Of a stretch of 64,000 bases of DNA, positions 35,301 to 42,425 are shown piece after piece (within the stretch, counting starts at the first letter, position 1; each line of letters starts with the position of its first letter). A program made the translations under genes and the position numbers. The notes beneath the pieces were generated by a model that saw only the letters and a program-made list of their open reading frames with translations, did no database searches and was not told the DNA's origin. The DNA comes from Flemingiibacterium sp045586505. GTDB lineage: Bacteria; Bacillota; Clostridia; Oscillospirales; CAG-272. Location: assembly GCA_045586505.1 (NCBI GenBank), contig JAZNAL010000006.1:39191-103190 (forward strand). The letters are read 5' to 3'.

Positions 35301-35527
35301 GGCGCTGGAACCATAGATATATGCGCACGACCGCCGGTGCACAGCTTGCACATATCGTTGACCCCTGCGTTCAGTGCACAAAGGACGCTATCATTGTAGC
35401 AAGCGGTCTTTCTGAGTACCTCCCTGTTTTGGGCGACAGATCTCACAAATATCACGGCGCACAGCGTCAGCACATCTGGTATATCTCCCGTGAAACCGTT
35501 GATGAGACCGCAAGACCCATGAAATAG
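32393..35527 (+). CDS. Truncated sialidase-like paralogue, no signal peptide and no SLH anchor
   Basis: A 1044-residue paralogue of the preceding gene. The promoter region, ribosome site and first codons (ATGAAAAC) are kept, but signal peptide and first module are missing, so residue 20 onward aligns with residue 275 onward of the first copy. Modules two and three (about 23-365), the alpha/beta segment (about 350-480), the LamG-like domain (about 505-675) and the Asp-box propeller (about 680-1040) remain, with Asp-boxes such as SVDSGKTW and SKDNGVTW intact. It stops just after the propeller, where an AAG Lys codon of the first copy is TAG. Without a signal it should stay in the cytoplasm, so it may be a dying gene despite its open frame. 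Confidence 0.8.
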   Translation: MKTSKDNIEVENFDTGNCAEFFNGELPAPVIVKLGSLSEMSDSGVSLASLEGNLGGTYTFDKEVGALKLTYSIPDSDKLARFRMMPVFAPNRLTANHKYMRITYMTPAPIAASINIINSAYTSSPITVVDDTSVSNGHWVTSNAVDISVNEVLQLLIDGKHCTIGYTSTSDSSAIYIKELAFFATKAQAYNYYGDEETFVGDGMSVFTLGPTPFGLIRHKPNEEYKVPLSFPGGVYIDQAHRFIRILYSAKNPCGVNEDVSMYMCNNKGESYNLLLQDNLKNTGGEYVLSETATISDDMMQRCNKEGLHKCMKLCVNTTLPGGDYSVKEMYFFSSKKAADAFKTSAGDTKVSILGNDISKYQIVIPDEFTWKLKGAADVLSAHIKSISGVELPIVTDDAPATDYEIILGLGNRTESKELYASMAEKSPHVYEARIMGNKLVIVSSSHYAVATGANFLMESFLYKGKTTVHKTINIDNYFNHGFRTNEMTVFTGWAPYDNVANPEVFTDNFDADNGYWQEENNDSQWSIGDGKLRVDASKTTITYLHVYEPNATISAKLAYSKAGVNGKMALMLRCSAIDAYLTAGYDFGDGEWYIDCREGNDFAPVRLASVKAPITKGTEYLVAFTATKETASLSVDGKQIITVNDAHHVTPGRIGFYAKDAAFTADDAEVVLLSGKGVIMRNVIHNRVPDETLREGGTVIELTDGTLIYQHMTVSFKSVDSGKTWTRLDDIYFDTDGYHPQIFRLNNGDILQIRVISGGRYATISKDDGKTWIQGGLICPKFYKDSKAGNLNMNDKITQMSNGRIFYSQSYTASGDKAYRGLYHCFDIFYYSDDNGMTWKESETGTFDIKGNEDRYYFAESKILECADGTLRLYNSWNNYHCIVYSESKDNGVTWGPIVTMPEFICSRASMQLVRDRYADNDTTYYMVWVNSFALPDEGSPKGKSMTRAALSLAKTTDGKNWDYIGDVWRWNHRYMRTTAGAQLAHIVDPCVQCTKDAIIVASGLSEYLPVLGDRSHKYHGAQRQHIWYISRETVDETARPMK

Positions 35528-35612
35528 TGCACTGAGCAGCATTTTGTGCTTACTACAGTTCAGTCACCTACGTTTCAAATTCTTACAATTACTCCACCGT
35601 GTTTGGTAAATA
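35528..35612 (+). pseudogene. Remnant of the SLH region of the second paralogue
   Basis: After the TAG, AGCATTTTGTGCT..TACTACAGTTCAGTCACCTACG matches the first copy at 31600-31640 (start of the first SLH). It then jumps to TACAATTACTCCACCGTGTTTGGTAAATAA, which matches the last codons of the first copy at 32101-32131. About 450 bases of SLH sequence have been deleted. Confidence 0.85.
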
Positions 35613-35627
35613 AACAAAAATAACATA

Positions 35628-35698
35628 CGGCGGGAACAAGTCCCTCGCCCTACAGACTCGAATCAAACGAATCTGTAAGGTCGGGCTTGCTCCCGCCG
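35628..35698. repeat. Full palindromic repeat (GGCGGGAG family)
   Basis: Same length (71 bases), arms and nested loop as 32146-32216, at the same distance after the SLH remnant, so it was duplicated together with the gene. It separates the remnant from the convergent transglutaminase-like gene and may terminate both. Confidence 0.8.
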
Positions 35699-35703
35699 CT
35701 TAT

Positions 35704-36855
35704 TTATGTCCCCGTAGCAATTGTGCCGTCGGAGATTATATGATCACGAAACACCTGCTGTTGTGTTAGCATGAAGTATTTCATCCATGCCTTATCACAG
35801 GGTTTGTTGACACCGTTGTCCGACCAGGTGACATCAATGTGGTATGTACCCGTATCCAGCGCCGCAATATTCCACATATGAATATTATTTAGAAAAGATT
35901 CCCCCTCCACGCGCCCACAGTACATATCCGCCCTGGCGCAGAGATACTCAAATGCGATAGAGTATCCGCGGCAGATGGTATATCCGCCGAGAATACCGCC
36001 GTATGCAGTGGCGTTGTTGTAATAGTACTCATAATTTCTGTCATACTGGGTGGTCAAAGATACCACCGAGGCAAGATATCGGTATTTGTCGTAGGTGGAG
36101 ATATTTCTTGGCATAGATTCGACGATGTAGTCACACACCGCTTCAAAATACGCCATGTCAACGGCAATCTGCGACTTATCACCGTGTGTCACATCCGTAC
36201 CGTCGCTAGGGATGAAATAGCGGAGCTCAAGCGCCGTCACACATTCCCCCTCTCCTATCTCTGTGAGAGTAAAATAGCACTGCATATCCGGACGCGCCGC
36301 CGCAAGTGCATCCGCCGCCACACGAATATCGTCCAAGGGATGACCGTCAACTGCGCGCCAAACACGATTTTCAAGCGCCTCCACCGCGACGAACATTTCA
36401 TCGTAGTAGGACTTCTGCTGATGGGTGAGCGGCGAATAATAGTCGCTTCGCTCAAAGGGGATAATATCGAAACTAGTTCCCATTGGCGCCGACTGAACCG
36501 CCGCAGCAGCACTTTCCGTAATCATACAGAACGCATTCTCCGCCATAGCTGCGTAATCAGGCAAAGGCTCGGGCTGTTGAATCGGCTCTGTAGTATCGAA
36601 AGTAACCGTTTCGGTTGTAGCCGGCGAGGTTGTAGCAGTAATCTGCGACTCGGTTACATCAGGCTCGACGGGATCGGTATAATCTTCCCTGCTCTCAAAT
36701 GTATCGAACAGCTTCACCATACCAAGGGCAAGTATTATCGCCGCCGCGATGCAGATAAATATTGTGGCTCTCGGCCATTTAATATAACCGAGAAGCGCCG
36801 TCAATACTAATCCCCCCATAAGCGCAAGAAGTAATATTGTGCAAATCAGTATCAT
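35704..36855 (-). CDS. Membrane-anchored transglutaminase-like protein
   Basis: A 383-residue protein with two N-terminal membrane segments (about 4-22 and 28-48), a Thr/Glu/Pro-rich linker (about 55-95) and an extracellular domain ending in a transglutaminase-like core. The Cys lies in GYTICRGYSIAFEYLC, the His in NNIHMWNIAAL and the Asp in YHIDVTWSD, so the C-H-D triad looks complete. Such domains act as peptidases or transamidases on wall or surface proteins; the target is unknown. AAAAGGAGC precedes the ATG. Its stop nearly touches the repeat after the sialidase-like paralogue. Confidence 0.87.
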   Translation of the reverse strand: MILICTILLLALMGGLVLTALLGYIKWPRATIFICIAAAIILALGMVKLFDTFESREDYTDPVEPDVTESQITATTSPATTETVTFDTTEPIQQPEPLPDYAAMAENAFCMITESAAAAVQSAPMGTSFDIIPFERSDYYSPLTHQQKSYYDEMFVAVEALENRVWRAVDGHPLDDIRVAADALAAARPDMQCYFTLTEIGEGECVTALELRYFIPSDGTDVTHGDKSQIAVDMAYFEAVCDYIVESMPRNISTYDKYRYLASVVSLTTQYDRNYEYYYNNATAYGGILGGYTICRGYSIAFEYLCARADMYCGRVEGESFLNNIHMWNIAALDTGTYHIDVTWSDNGVNKPCDKAWMKYFMLTQQQVFRDHIISDGTIATGT

Positions 36856-37021
36856 TTACTGCTCCTTTTGTAAATACATTTATGTCTAATTATAGCATAT
36901 TTCCAGCGCAAATTCAATACCCGCACGACCAAAAGTTTATATCCTTATTATGATAATAATTTTGCAAAGCGTCAATATCAACAAGTAAAACCGCGTGTCA
37001 CGAGGATAAATAATCAGAAAG

Positions 37022-37055
37022 CAAAAAAAGAGCTGTTCTCACAGCTCTTCTTTTT
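37022..37055 (-). terminator. Terminator of abrB, bidirectional in form
   Basis: AAGAGCTGT/ACAGCTCTT 9-bp stem flanked by A-run and T-run, ten bases after the abrB stop on the minus strand. Confidence 0.85.
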
Positions 37056-37064
37056 CGTTTAATC

Positions 37065-37310
37065 TTACGCCTGACGCGACATATCCTGAAGGCAGTGCTT
37101 GCAGACGAGCTTACCCTTGTAGAGGATAACATCGTCAGCGTTGCCGCAGAAAAGGCAGGCGGGAACGTACTTCTTTAAGATGATCTTGTCCTCTTCGACG
37201 AAGATCTCGATGGAGTCCTTATTCTTGATGTCCATCTTATTGCGGAGCTCGATGGGGAGAACGATTCTGCCAAGCTCGTCTATTCTTCTCACAATACCTG
37301 TAGATTTCAT
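37065..37310 (-). CDS. abrB: AbrB family transition-state regulator with C-terminal zinc ribbon
   Basis: An 81-residue protein. Residues 1-48 are the AbrB/SpoVT swapped-hairpin DNA-binding domain (MKSTGIVRRIDELGRIVLPIELR). The C-terminus carries two cysteine pairs, CLFCG and CKHC, likely a small zinc ribbon, as in Clostridial AbrB relatives. AbrB proteins repress post-exponential and sporulation genes during growth. Isolated gene with its own terminator. SpoVT is an alternative but is longer (about 178 residues). Confidence 0.93.
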   Translation of the reverse strand: MKSTGIVRRIDELGRIVLPIELRNKMDIKNKDSIEIFVEEDKIILKKYVPACLFCGNADDVILYKGKLVCKHCLQDMSRQA

Positions 37311-37507
37311 GGATAATCTCCTTTATAAGTAATTTTACTCACTATAGCAGCATAATTTCCAATATGCTGTATGTAGAGGATAGATGATACTTTATTTCCT
37401 CTGTGTATATATTCTACCATATTTCGGTAATTCTGTCAACACATTAATCGTCATAATCCTGCACAAATTTAATGTCGAATATTTGTATGTATTGCCAATA
37501 TATAGCA

Positions 37508-37580
37508 AATCTCCCCGAATTGCACCAAATAAGCGGTTCGGGGAGATTCGTACAGCGGCGGGAGCAAGCCCTGCCCTACT
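37508..37580. repeat. Hairpin plus half GGCGGGAG-family repeat
   Basis: AATCTCCCCGAA/TTCGGGGAGATT forms a 12-bp stem (37508-37548). Next to it CGGCGGGAGCAAGCCCTGCCCTACT (37556-37580) is the left half of the dispersed repeat. Both lie between abrB and the SGNH hydrolase gene. Confidence 0.55.
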
Positions 37581-37589
37581 AAAGCATTT

Positions 37590-38255
37590 TTAAAATTTTG
37601 CCAGCTCGTCCTTCAGCGCCTCGCGGAAGAACTCGCCGTAGAGACGGTATCCGTCGGCGTTGAAGTGTTTCTTGTCATTGTCAAGAAGCGACTCCTGGGT
37701 TGCGGGATCGCAAAGGGGAGAGTAGCTGTTGGGGTCGAGGCAGAAGCAGTCCTCGGTTTCCTCGCAGAATGCCTTCAAAACCTCAATAAAGGCGCGTCTT
37801 GCCACGCTCGCCTCGGGCTTGTCGGTGAAGCGGATGAAGGGCGCCACAAGATAGATGCGTATGTCGGGGAAATCGGCTTTGGCATAGGCGATGACGCGCT
37901 GCGCCAGCTCCCACGCTTCCTCGTCGGTGTAACCGAACGAGGCACTGTTGCCGTAGCCGGTGTATACGAGCACCTTCGGCTCAATCGCGCGCACCATACG
38001 GGGGTAGTAGTAAAGCTGCTGCTCTGCACAGCTTGAGCCAAATCCGCGGTTTATACAGCACTTTACTCCGCTTGCGCCGACGATTTCATTTTCGAGCTTA
38101 AGACCAGCATAACGTCCGTCCCAGCGAGTGAAATTGGATGGGCCGTAGAACACGATTTTACCCTTCTCGTCGTTCTGAGCCTCGTATTTCTGTACCTCAG
38201 CTTCAAGGTCGGTGCTCCACTTTTCAATGAATCTTAATCCGACTTTTACAGGCAT
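37590..38255 (-). CDS. SGNH/GDSL-type hydrolase
   Basis: About 221 residues, cytosolic, no signal peptide. Block I reads IVFYGPSNFTRW (usual GDS or GSSS), giving the nucleophile Ser after Gly-Pro; block III VYTGYGNSAS; block V DNDKKHFNADGYRLYGEFF with the catalytic Asp-x-x-His. The order fits SGNH esterases acting on small or carbohydrate esters (the FxGxSxxxxW subgroup). Substrate unknown. Start at ATG 38255 with GGAGGAATGAGGAA upstream; a TTG six codons earlier is possible. Confidence 0.85.
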   Translation of the reverse strand: MPVKVGLRFIEKWSTDLEAEVQKYEAQNDEKGKIVFYGPSNFTRWDGRYAGLKLENEIVGASGVKCCINRGFGSSCAEQQLYYYPRMVRAIEPKVLVYTGYGNSASFGYTDEEAWELAQRVIAYAKADFPDIRIYLVAPFIRFTDKPEASVARRAFIEVLKAFCEETEDCFCLDPNSYSPLCDPATQESLLDNDKKHFNADGYRLYGEFFREALKDELAKF

Positions 38256-38468
38256 TTCCTCATTCCTCCGCAAATATTATATTGGTGTCCCATTCACGTT
38301 GTCTGCCGTTTTAGCGGTGGACTTAACGGTATAAATTAACACTCACTGCAGTATATTTTATTGTACACAAACATTTTATCACATCACGCTTCATGTGTCA
38401 ATATTAATATTGCCAATCAACTTGCAATGTCGTACAAATTGATGATTTAAACTTAAAAGGAGCTGTCT

Positions 38469-39035
38469 ATGTTATCCGCAGTCTTTTCGTTTATCTGTTT
38501 AATCAGCGTCCTGTGGTCATTCTTCGCAGGGACCACTGGAGAGGTGGCGTCCGCGCTCCTTGACGGCGCAGGGCGGGCGGTTGAGGTGACGCTGACCCTC
38601 ATGGGCGTAATGAGCCTTTGGAGCGGCGTCATGGCAGTCCTTCGCGAGGCAGGAGCCATCGCGAAGCTCTCACGTATACTGCGTCCGCTGATGCGCCTGA
38701 TCTTCCGTCACCCATGCGAGGAAGCGGTCGCCTGCCTGTCGGCGAACCTCCTAGGTATCGGCAATGCGGCGACGCCTCTCGGCATCGCGGCTCTTAAAAA
38801 GCTCCAGGCGGGGCGTGAAACCGTTACTGATGACGGAATCATGCTGACCGTTCTATGCTGTTCTGGCGCGTCGTTAGTCCCCACCACAGTTTTTGCCCTT
38901 AGGCGGGCGGCGGGAGCAACGATCATGTTCGAACTCCTTCCCGCCATCTGGGCAGTAGGCTTACTTGGGACGGTAATATCGGTAGCTTTGGTGAAGCTCC
39001 TCTGCCGCATGACACGTCGCGGAGGTGGCAGATGA
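38469..39035 (+). CDS. spmA: Spore maturation protein A
   Basis: A 188-residue membrane protein with a Gate-type nucleoside-transporter fold half. Typical SpmA features are the helix MLSAVFSFICLISVLW, LMGVMSLWSGVMAVLREAG and SANLLGIGNAATPLGIAALKKLQ. SpmA and SpmB together are needed for spore core dehydration in Bacillus. AAAAGGAG lies before the ATG. The stop overlaps the spmB start by four bases (ATGA), so the pair is coupled. Confidence 0.94.
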   Translation: MLSAVFSFICLISVLWSFFAGTTGEVASALLDGAGRAVEVTLTLMGVMSLWSGVMAVLREAGAIAKLSRILRPLMRLIFRHPCEEAVACLSANLLGIGNAATPLGIAALKKLQAGRETVTDDGIMLTVLCCSGASLVPTTVFALRRAAGATIMFELLPAIWAVGLLGTVISVALVKLLCRMTRRGGGR

Positions 39036-39541
39036 TTGAGCGTATCGCGGCGGCAGCTGTCCCCTGCGTGATCGCCCTCTGTGCCATCATCATACTATTC
39101 TCCAAAAAGCCCATGTTCGACATCTTCATTTCCGGCATCAAGCAAGGCTTTGACACAGCCGTAGGTTTATTCCCCACCCTCTGCGCCCTCATGTGCGCCG
39201 TATCAATGTTCTCCGCCTGCGGCGCATCCGCATCTCTCGCCCAACTTCTGTCCCGAATCGGCATTCCCGAAGGGCTTGCCGGCTTCATCATTATGCGCCC
39301 TGTATCCGGCGCCGCATCAACTGCCATGCTCGCCGACATCTTCAAGCGCGAAGGCGCAGACAGTATCGCCGCCATCTCGGCTTCAATTATGATGGCAACC
39401 TCCGACACCCTGATCTACATAATCTCCGTCTACCACTCCGCCGCGGGCATTAAAAAATCCCGCTTCACAATTGTCGCCGCTACGCTTGCGATGGCAGTAA
39501 CGACGTGTGCGGCGATTACAGTAAGTCGGTGGGTTGTTTGA
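39032..39541 (+). CDS. spmB: Spore maturation protein B
   Basis: A 169-residue membrane protein, partner of SpmA. It has KQGFDTAVGLFPTLCALMCAVSMFSACGA and FIIMRPVSGAASTAMLADIFKREGADS, the second Gate-type motif, and ATSDTLIYIISVYH near the end. Acts in spore dehydration and heat resistance. Starts inside the spmA stop. Confidence 0.94.
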   Translation: MIERIAAAAVPCVIALCAIIILFSKKPMFDIFISGIKQGFDTAVGLFPTLCALMCAVSMFSACGASASLAQLLSRIGIPEGLAGFIIMRPVSGAASTAMLADIFKREGADSIAAISASIMMATSDTLIYIISVYHSAAGIKKSRFTIVAATLAMAVTTCAAITVSRWVV

Positions 39542-39591
39542 GTGGGATATCACTCATAACTCCATTGTTGCTTAAGAAATGGATTTGATAT

Positions 39592-39614
39592 GGGACGGCA
39601 GCAGACGCCGTCCC
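39592..39614. repeat. Short palindromic repeat (GGGACGGC arms)
   Basis: GGGACGGC-AGCAGAC-GCCGTCCC followed by TACC; looks like a short relative of the GTAGGGGC family, between spmB and citrate synthase. Confidence 0.5.
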
Positions 39615-39667
39615 TACCATTATGTATGTCAACTTCACACAATTATGTAAATCTATTTATTCACGCA

Positions 39668-39696
39668 CAAAAAATCCCCTGCCTTAAGGCAGGGGA
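39668..39696 (-). terminator. Terminator of citrate synthase
   Basis: TCCCCTGCC/GGCAGGGGA stem with a TTAA loop and a run of six T on the minus strand, nine bases after the stop. Confidence 0.88.
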
Positions 39697-39704
39697 CAAG
39701 GTAT

Positions 39705-41105
39705 TTAGTTTCCGCCTCTGACGATAAGAGGCGCGTATTCGCGTGGCTTGGATATGGCTTTGTAAGCGGGGCGAATAATCTTCTTGCCGGTGGTGACTTC
39801 TTCGATGCGGTGGGCGCACCAGCCTGCCATGCGGGCGATGGCAAAGAGAGGAGTATAAAGCTCCTCGGGGATGCCCAGCATACGGTAAACGAGTCCTGAG
39901 TAGAGGTCGACGTTTGCGCAGATGGTCTTGTCTAACTTCTTGAAGCGGGAGTAAACATCGGGTGAAAGACGCTCGACTGCTTCAAGGAGGGCAAATTCAC
40001 GCTCGAACTCAGTACCCTTTGCCAGCTCTTTTGCATATTTCTTGAGGGTGACCGCGCGCGGGTCGGACAAGGTGTAGATGGCGTGACCCATACCGTAGAT
40101 TAAACCGGAGTGGTCGCCTTCCTCACCGTGGATGAGCTTTTCGAGGAATGAAGTTACCTCGTCATCGTCCTCCCAATTATTGACGCCCGCCTTAATAGCA
40201 TCGAACATTTCACAGACTTTAATGTTGGCGCCGCCGTGCTTTGGGCCCTTTAAGGAGCTGATGGCGGAGGCAATGGCGGAGTAGCTGTCGGTGCCGGACG
40301 AGGATACAACGCGGCAGGTGAAGGCGGAGTTGTTACCGCCACCGTGCTCGGCGTGAAGCACAAGACACAGGTCGAGAAGCTTCGCTTCTTCCTCGGTATA
40401 ATTGCAGTCGGGGCGCATGATGCGCAGGAAGTTCTGTGCGGTAGACAGATTATTCTGGGGATTGTGGATGTTAAGACTCTCGCCGTAGAAGTAGCTGCGG
40501 TTGAAGGCATAGGTCTGCGCCGCGATGATGGGCAGGCGCGCCAGCAGCTGCATACTCTGGCGGAGCATATTTTCAAGGCTGGTCTCGTCGGGATTCTCGT
40601 CGTAGGCGTAGAGGGACAGAACGCTTGTGGCAATCTTGTTCATTAACGACTGCGTGGGTGCGCGCATGATGACGTCATCTGTGAATCTCGCCGGCAGATA
40701 GCGGTAGGAATCAAGAAGCGTATTAAAATCGAAGAGCTGCTTTTTGGTAGGCAGATCGCCGAAGAACAAGAGATACGCCGTCTCCTCAAAGCCGTAGCGA
40801 CCTTCCTCGGTGTAGCCGCGGATAAGATCGGCTACGTTATAGCCGCGGTAATAGAGCTCGCCCTCAATGGCGATCTTATCGCCCTCGTTGATGATGTAAC
40901 CGTGGGCGTTACCTATCTTGGTGATACCCGCCATAACTCCCGTTCCGTCGGGGTTGCGAAGACCGCGTTTGACATTATAGTTAGTAAACGCCGCCGCAGG
41001 GATGGAGTAGTTTTCGCGACAGCTTGCAAGAAGCGAGTCGAAAAGCTCTGTATTTTCCGTGATCGGCGGGAAACGCATAAACGAATTATTGAGTGCCTGA
41101 TGCAT
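39705..41105 (-). CDS. Citrate/2-methylcitrate synthase
   Basis: A 466-residue citrate synthase-fold enzyme. It shows YRGYNVADLIRGYTEEGRYGFEETAYLLFFGDLPT near the N-terminus, LCLVLHAEHGGGNNSAFTCRVVSSSGTD with the first catalytic His, LKGPKHGGANIKV, IYGMGHAIYTLSDPRA with the second His, and the C-terminal ARMAGWCAHRIEE. It condenses acetyl-CoA (or propionyl-CoA) with oxaloacetate. It is an isolated gene with its own promoter and terminator; no other TCA gene lies nearby, consistent with an incomplete cycle making glutamate precursors. Confidence 0.95.
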   Translation of the reverse strand: MHQALNNSFMRFPPITENTELFDSLLASCRENYSIPAAAFTNYNVKRGLRNPDGTGVMAGITKIGNAHGYIINEGDKIAIEGELYYRGYNVADLIRGYTEEGRYGFEETAYLLFFGDLPTKKQLFDFNTLLDSYRYLPARFTDDVIMRAPTQSLMNKIATSVLSLYAYDENPDETSLENMLRQSMQLLARLPIIAAQTYAFNRSYFYGESLNIHNPQNNLSTAQNFLRIMRPDCNYTEEEAKLLDLCLVLHAEHGGGNNSAFTCRVVSSSGTDSYSAIASAISSLKGPKHGGANIKVCEMFDAIKAGVNNWEDDDEVTSFLEKLIHGEEGDHSGLIYGMGHAIYTLSDPRAVTLKKYAKELAKGTEFEREFALLEAVERLSPDVYSRFKKLDKTICANVDLYSGLVYRMLGIPEELYTPLFAIARMAGWCAHRIEEVTTGKKIIRPAYKAISKPREYAPLIVRGGN

Positions 41106-41139
41106 GATATTTTCCTCCGTAGGAATCGTTTATATAATA

Positions 41140-41168
41140 ATTATAACATATACCCAACTAAAATGCAA
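41140..41168 (-). promoter_or_regulatory. Promoter of citrate synthase
   Basis: TTGCAT-17-TATAAT on the minus strand, then CGGAGGAAAATATC before the ATG. Confidence 0.75.
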
Positions 41169-41206
41169 TAGCTTTTTACAATTTTTGCAGGAATTTATCA
41201 CGATAA

Positions 41207-41235
41207 TTGCATAATAGGTATTGATTTAGTATACT
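41207..41235 (+). promoter_or_regulatory. Promoter-like sequence before spoIID
   Basis: TTGCAT-17-TATACT, 25 bases before the spoIID start codon. A mother-cell sigma-E promoter would be expected for spoIID, but no clear sigma-E pair was recognised. Confidence 0.4.
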
Positions 41236-41259
41236 ATGACCATAAAGGAGTGGGGATTA

Positions 41260-42156
41260 ATGAAACCATCCTGCATTTTTCTTGCAATTTCGACCTGTCT
41301 GAGTCTTCTTTCAAAGAGTGCCGCCCTTCCCGTATGCGAGCCTGTCGCACCGACAGTCATACTGGCAGACGGCGACAGTTGCGCACCAATCACTGTTGAG
41401 GAATACGTGGCGGGCGTGGTGGCGTATGAGGTACCGTATACCTTCGGCACCGAAACCTTAAAGGCGCAGGCGGTGGCGGCGCGGACTTATCTCTATTATT
41501 GCCTTGAGCACGGTTCGCATCCTCACGCAGGCGCCGATGTCTGCACCGATGCCAAACACTGCGTTGGATACATCACCGAGTCGGAGCTGTCAGAGCGGTA
41601 CGGTGCAGATGCGGCAGCAAGGTCAATGGAAGCCGCGCGTGCAGCGGCATATGCCACTGAAGGTGAGGTCATAACGCACAACGGTGAGCCGATTCTTTCA
41701 GTATGGCATTCAACATCAAGAGGCAGAACCGAGGACTCCTCGGCGGTGTGGGTGCAGGCGCTTCCCTACCTTGTGTCAGTGTACACTCCCGATTCCGCCA
41801 AGCCTCATACCACCTCATTCGCCGCAGACGAAATATCCCGCCTTCTTTTAGCGGCGGGATACAAGTATAACGGAAGCCTGGTCGTCACACAGACAGCCAC
41901 CAATACGGGACGTTGCGCGTCGCTGACCATCGGTAACGTAACCCTCGACGGAGGCGATGTGCGAAAGCTCCTTGGACTACGCTCCACCGACTTTCGAGCG
42001 TTTGCTTTTGGTGGACGGTTATATTTTTTAGTCAGCGGCTACGGTCACGGTGTGGGAATGAGTCAATACGGCGCTGAAGCTATGGCAAAGGCAGGTGCCA
42101 CATATCGGGAGATACTCGCGCATTACTTCACGGGTGCTGTTGTGACAGAGGGGTAA
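41260..42156 (+). CDS. spoIID: Stage II sporulation protein D (SpoIID/LytB)
   Basis: About 298 residues: an N-terminal hydrophobic anchor (IFLAISTCLSLLSKSAAL), then the SpoIID domain with ITVEEYVAGVVAYEVPYTFGTETLKAQAVAARTYLYY (holding the catalytic Glu), GEPILSVWHSTSRGRTEDS and SGYGHGVGMSQYGAEAMAKAG. SpoIID is a lytic transglycosylase that trims denuded glycan strands during forespore engulfment. Start at 41260 with AAGGAG nine bases upstream. It is not next to spoIIR or other engulfment genes here. Confidence 0.93.
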   Translation: MKPSCIFLAISTCLSLLSKSAALPVCEPVAPTVILADGDSCAPITVEEYVAGVVAYEVPYTFGTETLKAQAVAARTYLYYCLEHGSHPHAGADVCTDAKHCVGYITESELSERYGADAAARSMEAARAAAYATEGEVITHNGEPILSVWHSTSRGRTEDSSAVWVQALPYLVSVYTPDSAKPHTTSFAADEISRLLLAAGYKYNGSLVVTQTATNTGRCASLTIGNVTLDGGDVRKLLGLRSTDFRAFAFGGRLYFLVSGYGHGVGMSQYGAEAMAKAGATYREILAHYFTGAVVTEG

Positions 42157-42349
42157 TAAAAGTGCTAACCATATAAAGCGGTAATTCACAATAATTTTTC
42201 CACCTCACCGTCGCATGTCAACCCCACCAACATCGTTTTCGAAAAATAGCGTGTGAACTCCGCCTTAAATAGGGAGTTTTTACGTTTTTCCGTATCGGCG
42301 ACGGTTTTATATATATTAAACGAATTTTCAGTAATTCTCATTTTTTGTA

Positions 42350-42378
42350 TTGCTTTTTCTGAATTTTTAGTGTATAAT
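42350..42378 (+). promoter_or_regulatory. Promoter of the decarboxylase beta/gamma pair
   Basis: TTGCTT-17-TATAAT about 48 bases before the start codon. Confidence 0.65.
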
Positions 42379-42425
42379 AGATGAAGTGTTTTATACTAGA
42401 TTTTAAGAAAGGTAAGATTTTTCAC

